Shown here: in pieces, positions 44,286-54,106 of the stretch
Position numbering within the stretch: position 1 is the first letter of the stretch
Layout: each line of letters starts with the position of its first letter
NCBI GenBank assembly: GCA_029243545.1
Contig: JAQWRV010000033.1
Location: forward strand, 20,780-84,779
Reading direction: 5' to 3'
Length of the DNA stretch: 64,000 bases
Origin: Rhodospirillaceae bacterium
GTDB taxonomy: Bacteria > Pseudomonadota > Alphaproteobacteria > Rhodospirillales > Rhodospirillaceae
Translations under genes and position numbers: made by a program
The notes under the pieces: generated by a model
The model's input: only the letters and a program-made list of their open reading frames with translations
What the model was told of the DNA's origin: nothing
Database searches by the model: none

Positions 44286-45619
44286 AGCACCCGCACAGCA
44301 TCATTTTGGGCAAGCCTATCCGCATCAGCGGGGTCTAAAAAAACAGTGACCCGGGTCTCTTCGTCGCCATCACGCCGGTCGACGACTTCACCTTTGCGAT
44401 AAAGCCAGGCCAGTGTTTTTCCGTCTACTACCGGCACAGCCACATCCAGTTCGCGGCGGTTAGCTGAAATCTGCCGATCGATCGCAGCAAGGAGGTCCAG
44501 GGTCCCTTCCCCCGTCAGTCCAGACACCATGACGGTGTTTTGATTCCGGTCGGCCTGTGCTTCATGAAGGCTTCGGGCAGTGGCATCCATGAGGTCAATC
44601 TTGTTGTGCGCTTCAATAAGGGGATGTGGGTTAACAGGGTCTTCGACACCAGGTCCAATCTTCATGCGGGCCAAGACTTCTTCTACGTCTGTTTTTTGAT
44701 CTTCCGTCTCCGCATGAGAGATATCGCGGACATGAACAATGACATCCGCTTCAATGACCTCCTCCAGTGTCGCACGAAATGCCGCAACCAGTTCGTGCGG
44801 CAGGTCGGAGACAAATCCAACCGTGTCGGACAGTATAATTTTCCGCCTAGATGGCAGATCAAGCCCGCGCATGGTTGGGTCCAATGTGGCAAACAACTGA
44901 TCTTCGGCAAAAACCTCTGAATTAGTTAGTTTGTTGAATAATGTCGACTTGCCTGCGTTGGTGTACCCCACCAAAGCAACAATTGGATAGGGAACGCGCT
45001 TACGGGCGGACCGGTGCAACTCGCGGGTTCGGACGACCTTACCCAATTCCTTTTTAAGTTTAGTGATCCGCTCAACAATGAGCCGACGATCGATTTCAAT
45101 TTGTGTCTCACCAGGCCCACCAAGGAAACCTGAGCCGCCGCGTTGCCGCTCCAAATGAGTCCAACTGCGTACCAAGCGGCTCTTCTGATATGTCAGATGA
45201 GCGAGTTCCACTTGCAACTGCCCTTCCCGGGTACGCGCACGTTCTCCGAAGATCTCAAGGATAAGACCGGTGCGATCAATCACCTTTGCGCACCACGCCT
45301 TTTCGAGATTGCGCTGCTGACCGGGAGACAGCGTCTGGTCGATGATCACAACTTCGACGTCTTGCGCTTCTACGACATCTGAAAACCGCTCAACAACCCC
45401 TTGCCCGAACAAGGTAGAAGGCCGTGGCCGAGGCACAGCAATGGTCTCGGCATGGACGATGTAGAGTTGAATGGCCGCAGCCAATCCGCAGGCTTCTCCC
45501 AGCCGCGCACGCGTATAATCACCCTTCCCCTTCGGCGTGAGTAGGTCAGGATGAAGAACGAGCGCACGGGTGAAGGCCCCGGATGAACCCGTAGGTTCGT
45601 TTTTACCGTTACCGGTCAA
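44282..45619 (-). CDS. hflX: ribosome-associated GTPase HflX
   Basis: A 445-residue HflX GTPase that splits stalled 70S ribosomes. The N-terminal HflX domain has VVIIDQTLSPGQQRNLEKAW and LERQRGGSGFLGGPGETQIE before the G domain: G1 GYTNAGKSTLFN, G3 DTVGFVSDLPHELVAAF and G4 AHNKIDL. It directly follows hfq, 14 bp apart, an order conserved in proteobacteria. Confidence 0.94.
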   Translation of the reverse strand: MTGNGKNEPTGSSGAFTRALVLHPDLLTPKGKGDYTRARLGEACGLAAAIQLYIVHAETIAVPRPRPSTLFGQGVVERFSDVVEAQDVEVVIIDQTLSPGQQRNLEKAWCAKVIDRTGLILEIFGERARTREGQLQVELAHLTYQKSRLVRSWTHLERQRGGSGFLGGPGETQIEIDRRLIVERITKLKKELGKVVRTRELHRSARKRVPYPIVALVGYTNAGKSTLFNKLTNSEVFAEDQLFATLDPTMRGLDLPSRRKIILSDTVGFVSDLPHELVAAFRATLEEVIEADVIVHVRDISHAETEDQKTDVEEVLARMKIGPGVEDPVNPHPLIEAHNKIDLMDATARSLHEAQADRNQNTVMVSGLTGEGTLDLLAAIDRQISANRRELDVAVPVVDGKTLAWLYRKGEVVDRRDGDEETRVTVFLDPADADRLAQNDAVRVL

Positions 45620-45633
45620 TGGGGTTCCAGAGC

Positions 45634-45906
45634 CTATACGGCTGCCTCTTCCGTGGCAGGGGCATCATCTTGGACTTCCGGTTCAAACAACTGGAGTGGG
45701 CCAGACGGCATTACTGTCGAGATGGCGTGCTTGTACACCAGTTGGGTATGCCCATCCCGCCGCAGCAGAAGGGAAAAATTATCGAACCAGGTAACTATTC
45801 CCTGCAGTTTCACTCCATTGACCAAAAAGACGGTCACTGGGGCCTTGTTTTTCCGAATTGTATTCAGAAAGACGTCCTGAACGTTTTGTGATTTTTCGCC
45901 AGACAT
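45634..45906 (-). CDS. hfq: RNA chaperone Hfq
   Basis: A 90-residue Sm-like hexameric RNA chaperone. Sm1 is [19 protein letters not shown] with the conserved NG, and Sm2 ends in the YKHAIST motif (Tyr-Lys-His) of the proximal U-binding site. The N-terminal Gln in [10 protein letters not shown] is conserved. The C-terminal tail is short and acidic, as in alphaproteobacteria. Confidence 0.96.
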   Translation of the reverse strand: MSGEKSQNVQDVFLNTIRKNKAPVTVFLVNGVKLQGIVTWFDNFSLLLRRDGHTQLVYKHAISTVMPSGPLQLFEPEVQDDAPATEEAAV

Positions 45907-46018
45907 TATTTAACACCTTGTTTTCTTTATTCTTTTTGTCCATTGGCCTTGGTCGTGCACGGACTCACCAAGGTATCTAGAGGGTTTCCCTAAACTGGGT
46001 CAACCGGGCAGAGATTTA

Positions 46019-46684
46019 TCACCGCTGAAAGGTTCCGGAAATAAGGGTTTGAAGGGCTTTCAGGTCCGTCAAGCGATGGTTAGGCTCGGCATCCGGATAG
46101 CCATCGCCAATCAGAATTGTCGTACAATTCGCGGCTTTTCCACAATCCACATCAACCGCATTATCGCCGACAAACCAGACATCTGGGCCTGCTACATGAG
46201 CACTTCGGGTCAACGCCGCGTGAACTGGATCAGGCGCAGGTTTGTCCCGATCACTATCACCCGCACCAATAACATCTCCGAAATGCCGCTCCCAGTTGAG
46301 ATGAGCCACTTCGCAGCGCAAGATATCTCCGGTCTTATTGCTCACTACGCCGAGATAGACAGTCGTGCTCGCTAAAAACTGCATGAGGTCGGCCGCACCG
46401 GGTTTCAGCTCTAGCCGCTCCAGGTGATACATGCTGTACGCATCCAGATAAATACGCCGTGCTTCCTCCCAGTCCTCACCGAAAAGATCAGGGAAAACAT
46501 CACGTGCCGATTGTCCGAGCCAGTTTGACCATTGCTCAAAAGTCCATGCATCTTTGCCGAACGCCTTGAGAGCTTCGTTCATGGCCGCCGCAAGAACAGG
46601 ATGGGTGTCAACCAATGTGCCGTCCCAATCGAACAGCAGCACCTTTGGAACTGGCAAGTGATTAAGATCAGCCTTAGTCGACAT
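46019..46684 (-). CDS. HAD-family hydrolase, phosphoglycolate phosphatase-like
   Basis: A 221-residue HAD phosphatase. Motif I is LFDWDGTLVDTHP with the nucleophile Asp, motif II is in GVVSNKTG, Lys of motif III in GDSDRDKPAPDPV and motif IV in VWFVGDNAVDVDCGKAA. The cap is of the beta-phosphoglucomutase/Gph type. The substrate is probably a small phosphorylated sugar or 2-phosphoglycolate. It overlaps the transaminase stop by 11 bases, so the two are coupled. Confidence 0.87.
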   Translation of the reverse strand: MSTKADLNHLPVPKVLLFDWDGTLVDTHPVLAAAMNEALKAFGKDAWTFEQWSNWLGQSARDVFPDLFGEDWEEARRIYLDAYSMYHLERLELKPGAADLMQFLASTTVYLGVVSNKTGDILRCEVAHLNWERHFGDVIGAGDSDRDKPAPDPVHAALTRSAHVAGPDVWFVGDNAVDVDCGKAANCTTILIGDGYPDAEPNHRLTDLKALQTLISGTFQR

Positions 46685-47552
46685 GCCAGCTTTCGGGGCC
46701 TAAATCCTCAAGAAAAGCCCGATAACGGTAACGTAAATCCCTGCCCACCTCTCCAGGGTGTCCATTGCCGATGACGGCATCATCTACCTGCACCACGGGT
46801 AGAACGAACGTCGTTGTCCCGGTCAGAAATATCTCAAGCGCAGACAAGGCTTCACCAACTGTGAAAACTTTTTCTTTCACTATATATCCAGCCTCTTGCG
46901 CCAACGCGATCACACGGGCACGGGTAATTCCCGCTAGAATATCAGTCCCAAGCGGCCGGGTGACCAACGCTCCCTCTTCATCCACCAACCAAATATTAGC
47001 AGCACTGGCTTCTGTCACGGTACCATCTGGATTGACGAGCAGCGCCTCGAACGCGCCTTTGTCCTTCGCTTTCTGCTTAGCCAGAGCATTAGCCAGTAAA
47101 CCGACAGATTTGATGTCGCGCCTACTCCATCTTTGATCTTCCAACATCGCTAGATGCACACCCTGTTCGGCCTGCACTTCTGTTGGTCCCAAGCCACTGC
47201 GAGATGTCATGACAATGGAGGGTCCAGTTTTCTCACTCGGGAAAAGGTGATTACGGGAAGCCGTCCCGCGGTTGATTTGCATATACAAAATACCGTTACG
47301 GACGCGATTTAACCGCACCACCTGTTTTGCAATGACACATAGCGCAGATTTATAAGGCGTTGCTGCAAAATGAAGTTCCGCCATAGAACGCTCAAGCCGC
47401 ACCATGTGGGGCGCTAAATCGACCGGATATCCGTTCGAGATCGCAACGACCTCGTAAACGCCATCAGCAAACTGATAACCCCGGTCATCGATCGACACCA
47501 TTGCCTGGGTATGGCATTCATAGCGTCCATTGACGTAGGCAAAACGCGACAT
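46674..47552 (-). CDS. dat: D-amino acid aminotransferase
   Basis: A 292-residue fold-type IV PLP enzyme. The catalytic lysine is in RRDIKSVGLLANALAKQKA. The VTEASAANIW segment binds the cofactor phosphate, and the N terminus ISIDDRGYQFADGVYEV-like block (MVSIDDRGYQFADGVYE) is typical. It may be a D-alanine transaminase supplying D-amino acids. Branched-chain or aminodeoxychorismate-lyase activity cannot be excluded. It sits between trkA and the HAD gene as in many alphaproteobacteria. Confidence 0.88.
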   Translation of the reverse strand: MSRFAYVNGRYECHTQAMVSIDDRGYQFADGVYEVVAISNGYPVDLAPHMVRLERSMAELHFAATPYKSALCVIAKQVVRLNRVRNGILYMQINRGTASRNHLFPSEKTGPSIVMTSRSGLGPTEVQAEQGVHLAMLEDQRWSRRDIKSVGLLANALAKQKAKDKGAFEALLVNPDGTVTEASAANIWLVDEEGALVTRPLGTDILAGITRARVIALAQEAGYIVKEKVFTVGEALSALEIFLTGTTTFVLPVVQVDDAVIGNGHPGEVGRDLRYRYRAFLEDLGPESWHVD

Positions 47553-47558
47553 GACGTA

Positions 47559-48935
47559 CTAGAAATACTCCAGCCGGACAGAAAACAGTTTCTCAACTTC
47601 CCGGACTGCTTCTGTAGCAGCAAACAAAACGATGCGATCACCGCCCTCTACAACCGTTGTCGACCGCGGCACGATAATCTGTCCGTCACGTAAAATGGCG
47701 CCAAAACGCGTGTCAGTGGGGAGGTTAACGTCCTTGAGAGGCTGCCCGACAAGACTGGATGTCGCCAAGGCATCTGCCTCAATAAGCTCTCCAAAATCTT
47801 CCTGTACCGAATAGACGGAATGAACCCGCCCGCGCCGGACGTAGGAGAGTATTTGAGAAACAGTAATGGAACGTGGATTTACAACCACATCAACACCGAG
47901 AGGCCCCATCAAAGGATTGTAGGTTGCCTTATTAACTAAGGTGATCGCGCGTTTAGCTCCACACTTTTTGGCTAACAAGGACGCCAAAATGTTATTTTCA
48001 TCATCGTCTGTGACAGCGATCACCGCTTCGGATTTATCTACGCCCGCTTCATACAAAATTTCAGGGTCAAGAATATTTCCGTTGATAACAACCGTGTTGT
48101 TAAGTGCCGCTGATACGTGCTCAGCCCTACTACGGTTAAGTTCAATGATCTTAACATTGATTTCTTTGTGTTTGCGCTCCAGCTCTTCGGCAAGAAACAG
48201 CCCAATGTTGCCGCCGCCAAAAATAACACAGCGGCGGGTTTCTGGTTCCTCGTGACCGAATGCCGCCATGGCCCGTTCACACTGGTCCGACGCGACAACA
48301 AAATAAACATCGTCTCCTGGAAACATTTCATCTTCAGCGTGCGGTACGATAGACCTGTCACCCCGCTTAATACCCACAATAATAATCTGCATTTCTGGAA
48401 ACAGACTGGTGAGCTGGCGCAAAGGGGTGTTGATCAGCGGCGTATCTTCCGTAATCCTTACGCCAATCAGGCGAACCTTATCTTCCGACAGCGGAATCAC
48501 TTCCATCGCTCCTGGCACTTCAAGACGCCTGGTTACGGCCCGCGCTACTTCAACTTCAGGCGAAATAACCACATCAATCGGTAAGTGATCACGAGAGAAC
48601 ATCTTCATCCACTCAGGCTGAAGATAACTCTGACTGCGAATACGGGCAATTTTCGTCGGTACGTCGAATAAGGAATGGGCGACCTGGCAAGCGATCATGT
48701 TGACTTCGTCGGTGAAAGTCACCGCAATAATCATGTCCGCGTCTTCAATCCCCGCACGTTCCAAAACGTCTGGTTGAGATGCGTGGCCAACCAGGCCAGT
48801 CACATCGAGAGATTCAGACAGGCGGCGCACCAACTCAGCGCTTTGGTCAACAACAGTAATGTCGTTTCCCTCAGAGGCGAGATAGCGGGCGATGTTTGAG
48901 CCCACTTCGCCAGCCCCGCAAATTACGACTTTCAT
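47559..48935 (-). CDS. trkA: Trk potassium uptake regulatory subunit TrkA
   Basis: A 458-residue peripheral membrane protein controlling the TrkH/TrkG channel. Two RCK modules each begin with a Rossmann NAD-binding strand: MKVVICGAGEVGSNIARYLA at the start and VIFGGGNIGLFLAEELE in the middle, each followed by a TrkA-C domain. It is 15 bp downstream of ntrX on the same strand. The order ntrY-ntrX-trkA is conserved in alphaproteobacteria. Confidence 0.94.
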   Translation of the reverse strand: MKVVICGAGEVGSNIARYLASEGNDITVVDQSAELVRRLSESLDVTGLVGHASQPDVLERAGIEDADMIIAVTFTDEVNMIACQVAHSLFDVPTKIARIRSQSYLQPEWMKMFSRDHLPIDVVISPEVEVARAVTRRLEVPGAMEVIPLSEDKVRLIGVRITEDTPLINTPLRQLTSLFPEMQIIIVGIKRGDRSIVPHAEDEMFPGDDVYFVVASDQCERAMAAFGHEEPETRRCVIFGGGNIGLFLAEELERKHKEINVKIIELNRSRAEHVSAALNNTVVINGNILDPEILYEAGVDKSEAVIAVTDDDENNILASLLAKKCGAKRAITLVNKATYNPLMGPLGVDVVVNPRSITVSQILSYVRRGRVHSVYSVQEDFGELIEADALATSSLVGQPLKDVNLPTDTRFGAILRDGQIIVPRSTTVVEGGDRIVLFAATEAVREVEKLFSVRLEYF

Positions 48936-48950
48936 CGAAGTACCCTTTGC

Positions 48951-50375
48951 TTACGTCTGCGTTTCAGCAGTCGTAGTGGCTCTTCTAGTGGCGTCTGCCC
49001 GTCGAAGGCGAACCTCTGTCGTTACGCCCAAGGACTTGAGTTTCCTGTGTAGCGCAGAACGCTCCATCTCAACGAAAAGAGCAGTGCGGGAAATATTGCC
49101 GCCATAGCGAATAACCTGCGCCATAAGATATTCCCGTTCAAACATCTCGCGCGCTTCTCTCAACGGAAGCATCATTATTTCATCCGAGCGCTCTAGCCGG
49201 AGCATCTGTGTCACATCGCTTGCGAGGTCCACCGGCAACATATCAGCCCGTATAGCTTCGCTTGGCTCACCAGGCGCCATAATGAGAAGCCAATCGATGA
49301 CGTTTCGAAGCTGCCGTGCATTGCCTGGCCAAACATAACTTTGCAGCGCCGTCACCGTGTCCGGTGCAAGCATGCGCGGGGCAGTCCCGGAGTCTTTAGC
49401 GGCGCGTTCCATAAAATACTGGGCCAATTTTGGAATATCTTCAATGCGATCCGATAATGGTGGAACATCCAGAGGAACGACCGAGAGGCGGTAAAACAAT
49501 TCTTCGCGGAAACGGCCATCCCGGATTTCTGCCCTTAAATCTCGATTGGTTGTCGCTATAATACGGATATCGACTTCAACCGCCCCTTGCCCGTTACCGC
49601 GTTCGAAACGCTGGTCTTGGAGTATTCGCACAACCCTGCTCTGCGTTTCAAGTGGCATATCAGCCACCTCGTCTAACAGCAAAGTGCCGCCGTCCGCTTG
49701 GTCGAGAAGACCTGTCTTTAAAGCCTCACCCCCTTCTCCAAACAGAATACCCTGTAATCTATCCGACTGTAACGAAGCACAATTTACGACAACGAACGGT
49801 GCCTTCGACCTCTTTGAATATTTGTGAATGTGACGCGCAACAATCTCTTTTCCAGAACCTGCAGGCCCCTGAATGAGCACACGCGATCCTGTCGGGCCGA
49901 CACGGGCAATAGTTCTTTTCAAACCGATGACCGCACTACAATCACCAATAAGTTTTTCTGGATCACCCGCGCGCGAACGCAATTCAAAATTCTCACGTCG
50001 CAAGTCTGCTGACTCAATAGCACGCTCAACCAGCAGCATGAGCCTGTCCGCTTCGAACGGCTTTTCTATGAAATCATATGCACCAATTTTGATGGCATTA
50101 ACAGCCATCTCAATCGTGCCATGCCCACTAATCATAATGATCGGCGTGTGCGGCCGAAGTTTGTGGATCACTTCAAGCAATTGCAGTCCATTAAGCGAAC
50201 TACCTTCAAGCCAGATATCCAGAAGAATGACAGACGGCGCTCGGGCGCGCACTTCGTCCAGCGCCTGCTCAGCGTTAGCTGCCTGACGTGTTCGATATCC
50301 GTCGTCCTCTAAGATACCGCTAATCAATAAGCGAATATCTGTTTCGTCATCAACAATGAGAATATCGGCTGACAT
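48951..50375 (-). CDS. ntrX: NtrC-family response regulator NtrX
   Basis: A 474-residue regulator, partner of NtrY. The receiver domain has phospho-acceptor Asp53 in ILLDIWLEG. The AAA+ domain has Walker A GPAGSGKE and Walker B GGTLLLDEVADM. The loop that should be GAFTGA reads LFGEGGEALKTG, so contact with sigma-54 is doubtful, as reported for NtrX in some other alphaproteobacteria. A Fis-like HTH follows (GGNISRTALFVEMERSALHR). The ATG at 50375 is used. A TTG three bases before it has better spacing to AAGGAG. It controls nitrogen, redox or envelope functions in relatives. Confidence 0.93.
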   Translation of the reverse strand: MSADILIVDDETDIRLLISGILEDDGYRTRQAANAEQALDEVRARAPSVILLDIWLEGSSLNGLQLLEVIHKLRPHTPIIMISGHGTIEMAVNAIKIGAYDFIEKPFEADRLMLLVERAIESADLRRENFELRSRAGDPEKLIGDCSAVIGLKRTIARVGPTGSRVLIQGPAGSGKEIVARHIHKYSKRSKAPFVVVNCASLQSDRLQGILFGEGGEALKTGLLDQADGGTLLLDEVADMPLETQSRVVRILQDQRFERGNGQGAVEVDIRIIATTNRDLRAEIRDGRFREELFYRLSVVPLDVPPLSDRIEDIPKLAQYFMERAAKDSGTAPRMLAPDTVTALQSYVWPGNARQLRNVIDWLLIMAPGEPSEAIRADMLPVDLASDVTQMLRLERSDEIMMLPLREAREMFEREYLMAQVIRYGGNISRTALFVEMERSALHRKLKSLGVTTEVRLRRADATRRATTTAETQT

Positions 50376-50381
50376 CAATCT

Positions 50382-52667
50382 TTACGCTCCTTTCGCAAAG
50401 CTTCGAGGTTCGGCATCTACTAAGGTCTTCGGTATTTCAGAGCCACGTTGTGGAGGTGCTGCAGGAAAGCGGAACGTAACTTTTGCACCGCCGTCTTGTG
50501 CATCATCCAATGTCAACCGGCCACGGTGATCTTCGATAATTTTCCAGACAATCGCAAGACCAAGGCCCGTTCCTTTTGCGCGTGTCGTTACGTAAGGCTC
50601 AGTTAATCGCTGGCGAATCTCATCATCGGGCAAACCAATGCCGCTATCGCTGACTTCTAGCACATGCTCACCGTTTTCCGTCAACACTCTAATCTGTATC
50701 CAACCAGACTCTTTCTTTCGTGCACCCCCTGTCTTGGCTTCAATGGCTTCTACCGCATTTTTGATAATATTGCTGATGGCCTGCCCAACCTGCGTCGCGT
50801 CACAATTTATCCAAGCTTTATCGACGGTGTAGCCTTCGACTACCCGGATATGTTGATACGCAGTTTGGGGCAGAACGAGGGCGTTCTTGGTTAATGCAAT
50901 GAGGTCAGTCAATTCCATTACCGGCTGCGGCATGCGGGCAAACGATGAGAACTCATCGACCATTTGGCCTATTTCACCAACGTGGCGGATGATTGTATCC
51001 GTGCACATCTCAAACGCCCCGCTCTCGTCATCAATTTGCTTGAGGTAACGCCGCTTTAGACGTTCTGCGGACAGTTGAATCGGTGTTAACGGGTTTTTGA
51101 TCTCATGTGCTATGCGCCTCGCTACGTCTGCCCATGCTGCTTTTCTCTGTGCGGCTTGAAGTTCAGTAATATCATCAAACGTGAAGACATAGCCCAGCGT
51201 CTGATTCTCAGATTGCTCAACTGTGAGGCGCACCAGTAAGAATCGCGTTTTATTGGCACGCTTTACTTTCGTTTCCCTTTGGATAGTACGTTGCGGATTT
51301 GTCTTCACCTCTTCGAAAAGCGATGAAAAGTCAGGAACCAAATCGGTCAGGTGTTTGCCTATCCCATCGTGAAGAGCAATACCCAATAAATCAGACGCAG
51401 CCCGATTCGGTAAAGTAATCCGGCCATCTGGGTCGAGGCCGATAACACCGGCCGTCACCCCCGAGAGAACTGCTTCTGTAAACCGGCGTCTTTCGTCTAG
51501 CTGACTATTTGCGTCGACTAGAGCTTCTCGCTGAGATGCAAGCCGGCTGGTCATGCGGTTGAAGGCGCGGCCGAGAGACGCCACCTCGTCGCTAGCCACA
51601 CGTTCTTCGACACGAACCGCAAGGTCACCTTGCCGCACCCGCTCTGACGCCTGGATCAAGTCTACAATGGGTCGGGCAAGCCGCGTTGCAAGCGTTAGCC
51701 CAAACCAAACCGCTACCATCAGCATCAATAAAGTAACAACGATAAATAAGAGCGTAAAGCCGATTTCGATGGTTGAACGCCGCCCCTCCAATAGATTGTA
51801 CTCGTTCACCGCATCTTCAATTGTAGAAACACGAGACAAAACCTGCTCATCTATAAAGCGCCCAACATACAGATACGCGCCCGGCACAGACTGAAGCCTT
51901 GTGAGTGCTCGTACTCGATCGCTATCTTCACTCGTCACGATGGCGACTTCACCTAAATTAGCGAGAGCAATCGCACGAGAAGGAACAAGCTCGCCAATTT
52001 GCAATGCAAAAATATAACCGGCTTTGGCAATTACCTGCATGTCGGCTTCAAAGATTACAGCTTCCGTCAGTCCGCGCTGCGCCGCCTGACCAGACAAGAG
52101 GCGATTCAACGCCTCGTCAGACTGCCCCAGTTGCGGCCATTGGCGATTGATGCTGTTCGCAACCGCAAGCACGTCTGCCCTGATGGTCTCGGTGTGTTCC
52201 TCTAAATAAGCTTCCGCGACCTCAGAGGATTCAGTCAAAGCCGTGCGAACCCGCTCACTAAACCAGCTTTCAACTCCCAAAGTGAAAAACAGGGCCGCAA
52301 AAACCATCATGATAATAGCTGGCGTAACCGCTACACCACCAAACAACAGCGCTAATCTTAAGTGAAGTTTAGAGCCCGTCGCACCGGATCTCCTATCGCT
52401 CCAAAGGCGCGCTACACGCAGAGCTACTAGGATACCCAGCGATAGGAGCAAAAAGAGATCAATATTGAGAAGAATTAAAACCGTTGTGGCATCTGGGCCC
52501 GACACACCCCAAGAAGTGGACAATGCTGCATAGGTTGCTGCACCAGACACGATAGCGGCCAGTGAAAGAAACATAGCCAGAGCATTAACGAGCTTGTGGC
52601 GCCGCGCCAAAATAATTACCATCAAGACTAGCCGGCGTGGTGATAAGTGAAGTTGAGCGAGATCCAT
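50382..52667 (-). CDS. ntrY: membrane sensor histidine kinase NtrY
   Basis: A 761-residue sensor kinase. Four N-terminal membrane segments (two near 30-80, one near 125 and one near 325) bracket a periplasmic domain, then HAMP (about 345-395), PAS (about 410-520, LSGVTAGVIGLDPDGRITLP), HisKA with IAHEIKNPLTPIQLSAERLK carrying the phospho-His, and HATPase_c (SDSGIGLPDDEI, TRAKGTGLGLAIVWKIIEDH). It phosphorylates NtrX. Its ATG overlaps the ntrC stop by one base (TGATG). Confidence 0.94.
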   Translation of the reverse strand: MDLAQLHLSPRRLVLMVIILARRHKLVNALAMFLSLAAIVSGAATYAALSTSWGVSGPDATTVLILLNIDLFLLLSLGILVALRVARLWSDRRSGATGSKLHLRLALLFGGVAVTPAIIMMVFAALFFTLGVESWFSERVRTALTESSEVAEAYLEEHTETIRADVLAVANSINRQWPQLGQSDEALNRLLSGQAAQRGLTEAVIFEADMQVIAKAGYIFALQIGELVPSRAIALANLGEVAIVTSEDSDRVRALTRLQSVPGAYLYVGRFIDEQVLSRVSTIEDAVNEYNLLEGRRSTIEIGFTLLFIVVTLLMLMVAVWFGLTLATRLARPIVDLIQASERVRQGDLAVRVEERVASDEVASLGRAFNRMTSRLASQREALVDANSQLDERRRFTEAVLSGVTAGVIGLDPDGRITLPNRAASDLLGIALHDGIGKHLTDLVPDFSSLFEEVKTNPQRTIQRETKVKRANKTRFLLVRLTVEQSENQTLGYVFTFDDITELQAAQRKAAWADVARRIAHEIKNPLTPIQLSAERLKRRYLKQIDDESGAFEMCTDTIIRHVGEIGQMVDEFSSFARMPQPVMELTDLIALTKNALVLPQTAYQHIRVVEGYTVDKAWINCDATQVGQAISNIIKNAVEAIEAKTGGARKKESGWIQIRVLTENGEHVLEVSDSGIGLPDDEIRQRLTEPYVTTRAKGTGLGLAIVWKIIEDHRGRLTLDDAQDGGAKVTFRFPAAPPQRGSEIPKTLVDAEPRSFAKGA

Positions 52668-54106
52668 CAGTGCATGCCTCGAACAACACTAATATCCAGA
52701 TCTTTTATCTTTTTACGTAGCGTATTGCGGTTGAGGCCAAGAACTTTGGCAGCTTTCAATTGGTTGCCACGTGTCGCATGGAGCGTCAATGTCACCAACG
52801 GACGCTCCATCTCTCTCAGGATACGGTCATATAGACCATCCGGCGGCAATTCACCGCCGTAGCGCATAAAGTAGGTGTAGAGATGCTTTTCAACCGCTTC
52901 GGTCAAGCTTTCTGATCCGCGTTTGTTCTGAGTCGGCGCAGATGCCGAAGTCGCAAGCTCCATTTCAACAGCCTCAAGGCCAATAGTTTCTTCCGCATAC
53001 AATGCCGTCAGCCTTTTGACTAAATTCTCTAATTCTCTCACGTTGCCTGGCCAGCGATAGGCCTTCAGACGTTCAATGGCTTCTGGCTCCATCGACTTGG
53101 CCTGTAAACCATAGTCCACGGCTTGTGCTAGAAAGTGTTGAGTCAATTCAGGAATATCTTCAGATCTTTGCCGCAAAGATGGCAATCGCACCGGCACAAC
53201 ATTCAGCCGGTAGAATAAATCTTCCCGGAACAAACCCATCTTGATGAGTTCATTTAAATCTCTATGTGTTGCGGAGATTATGCGAACGTCTGCCTTAATC
53301 GGCTTGCGTCCCCCAACAGTTGTAAACTCACCCTGTTGCAGAACACGGAGAAGCCGGGTTTGCGCTTCAGGGGGCATGTCACCTATCTCATCGAGAAACA
53401 AGGTGCCGCCGGCAGCGAGTTCAAATTTTCCAGGCGCCCGCATGGACGCACCGGTAAAGGCACCCTTCTCGTGGCCGAACAAATCACTTTCAATCAACTC
53501 TTTTGGGACGGCAGCCATATTGACGGCAATAAATGGACCGTTACGTTGCTTGCCGTAATCATGAAGCGCCCGGGCGACCAGCTCTTTTCCGGTTCCAGAC
53601 TCACCGGCAATCATTACCGTCAAATCCGTGTTAATAAGACGAGCAACGGTGCGGTAAACATCTTGCATCGCTGCTGAACGGCCAATGAGCGGTAAACGCT
53701 CTTCATCAGGATCAGCAGGTTTGCGCACAGCATGTTCAGAAGGTGTCTCAAGCGCTCTTTTAACAACAGACACGAGTTCGCCCAAGTCAAAGGGCTTCGG
53801 CAAATATTCGAAGGCGCCGCGCTCCGCTGCCTTAACAGCCGTTAGCAACGTGTTTTGGGCGCTCATCACTATGACCCGTAAATCCGGTCGTGATTTTCTA
53901 ATGCGCGGAATCAGGTCCAAGCCGTTTTCGTCAGGCATGATTACGTCCGTAATCACAAGGTCGCCCTCACCGTCCTGTATCCAGTTCCATAAAGTCGATG
54001 CATTGCCTGTCGCACGTACAGAGTAACCTGCACGTCCCAGGGCTTGATTAAGAACGGTCCGAATGCCGTTGTCATCATCGGCGATGAGAATAGAGGCCTT
54101 AGCCAT
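52667..54106 (-). CDS. ntrC: nitrogen regulation response regulator NtrC
   Basis: A 479-residue sigma-54 activator. Asp54 ([12 protein letters not shown]) is the phosphorylation site. The AAA+ domain is intact: Walker A GESGTGKE, the sigma-54 loop in [10 protein letters not shown] and Walker [13 protein letters not shown]. The C-terminal Fis HTH ends [20 protein letters not shown]. The start at 54106 gives [12 protein letters not shown] and overlaps the ntrB stop by eight bases. The longer frame from 54202 would run deep into ntrB. It activates nitrogen-scavenging genes when phosphorylated by NtrB. Confidence 0.96.
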   Translation of the reverse strand: MAKASILIADDDNGIRTVLNQALGRAGYSVRATGNASTLWNWIQDGEGDLVITDVIMPDENGLDLIPRIRKSRPDLRVIVMSAQNTLLTAVKAAERGAFEYLPKPFDLGELVSVVKRALETPSEHAVRKPADPDEERLPLIGRSAAMQDVYRTVARLINTDLTVMIAGESGTGKELVARALHDYGKQRNGPFIAVNMAAVPKELIESDLFGHEKGAFTGASMRAPGKFELAAGGTLFLDEIGDMPPEAQTRLLRVLQQGEFTTVGGRKPIKADVRIISATHRDLNELIKMGLFREDLFYRLNVVPVRLPSLRQRSEDIPELTQHFLAQAVDYGLQAKSMEPEAIERLKAYRWPGNVRELENLVKRLTALYAEETIGLEAVEMELATSASAPTQNKRGSESLTEAVEKHLYTYFMRYGGELPPDGLYDRILREMERPLVTLTLHATRGNQLKAAKVLGLNRNTLRKKIKDLDISVVRGMH

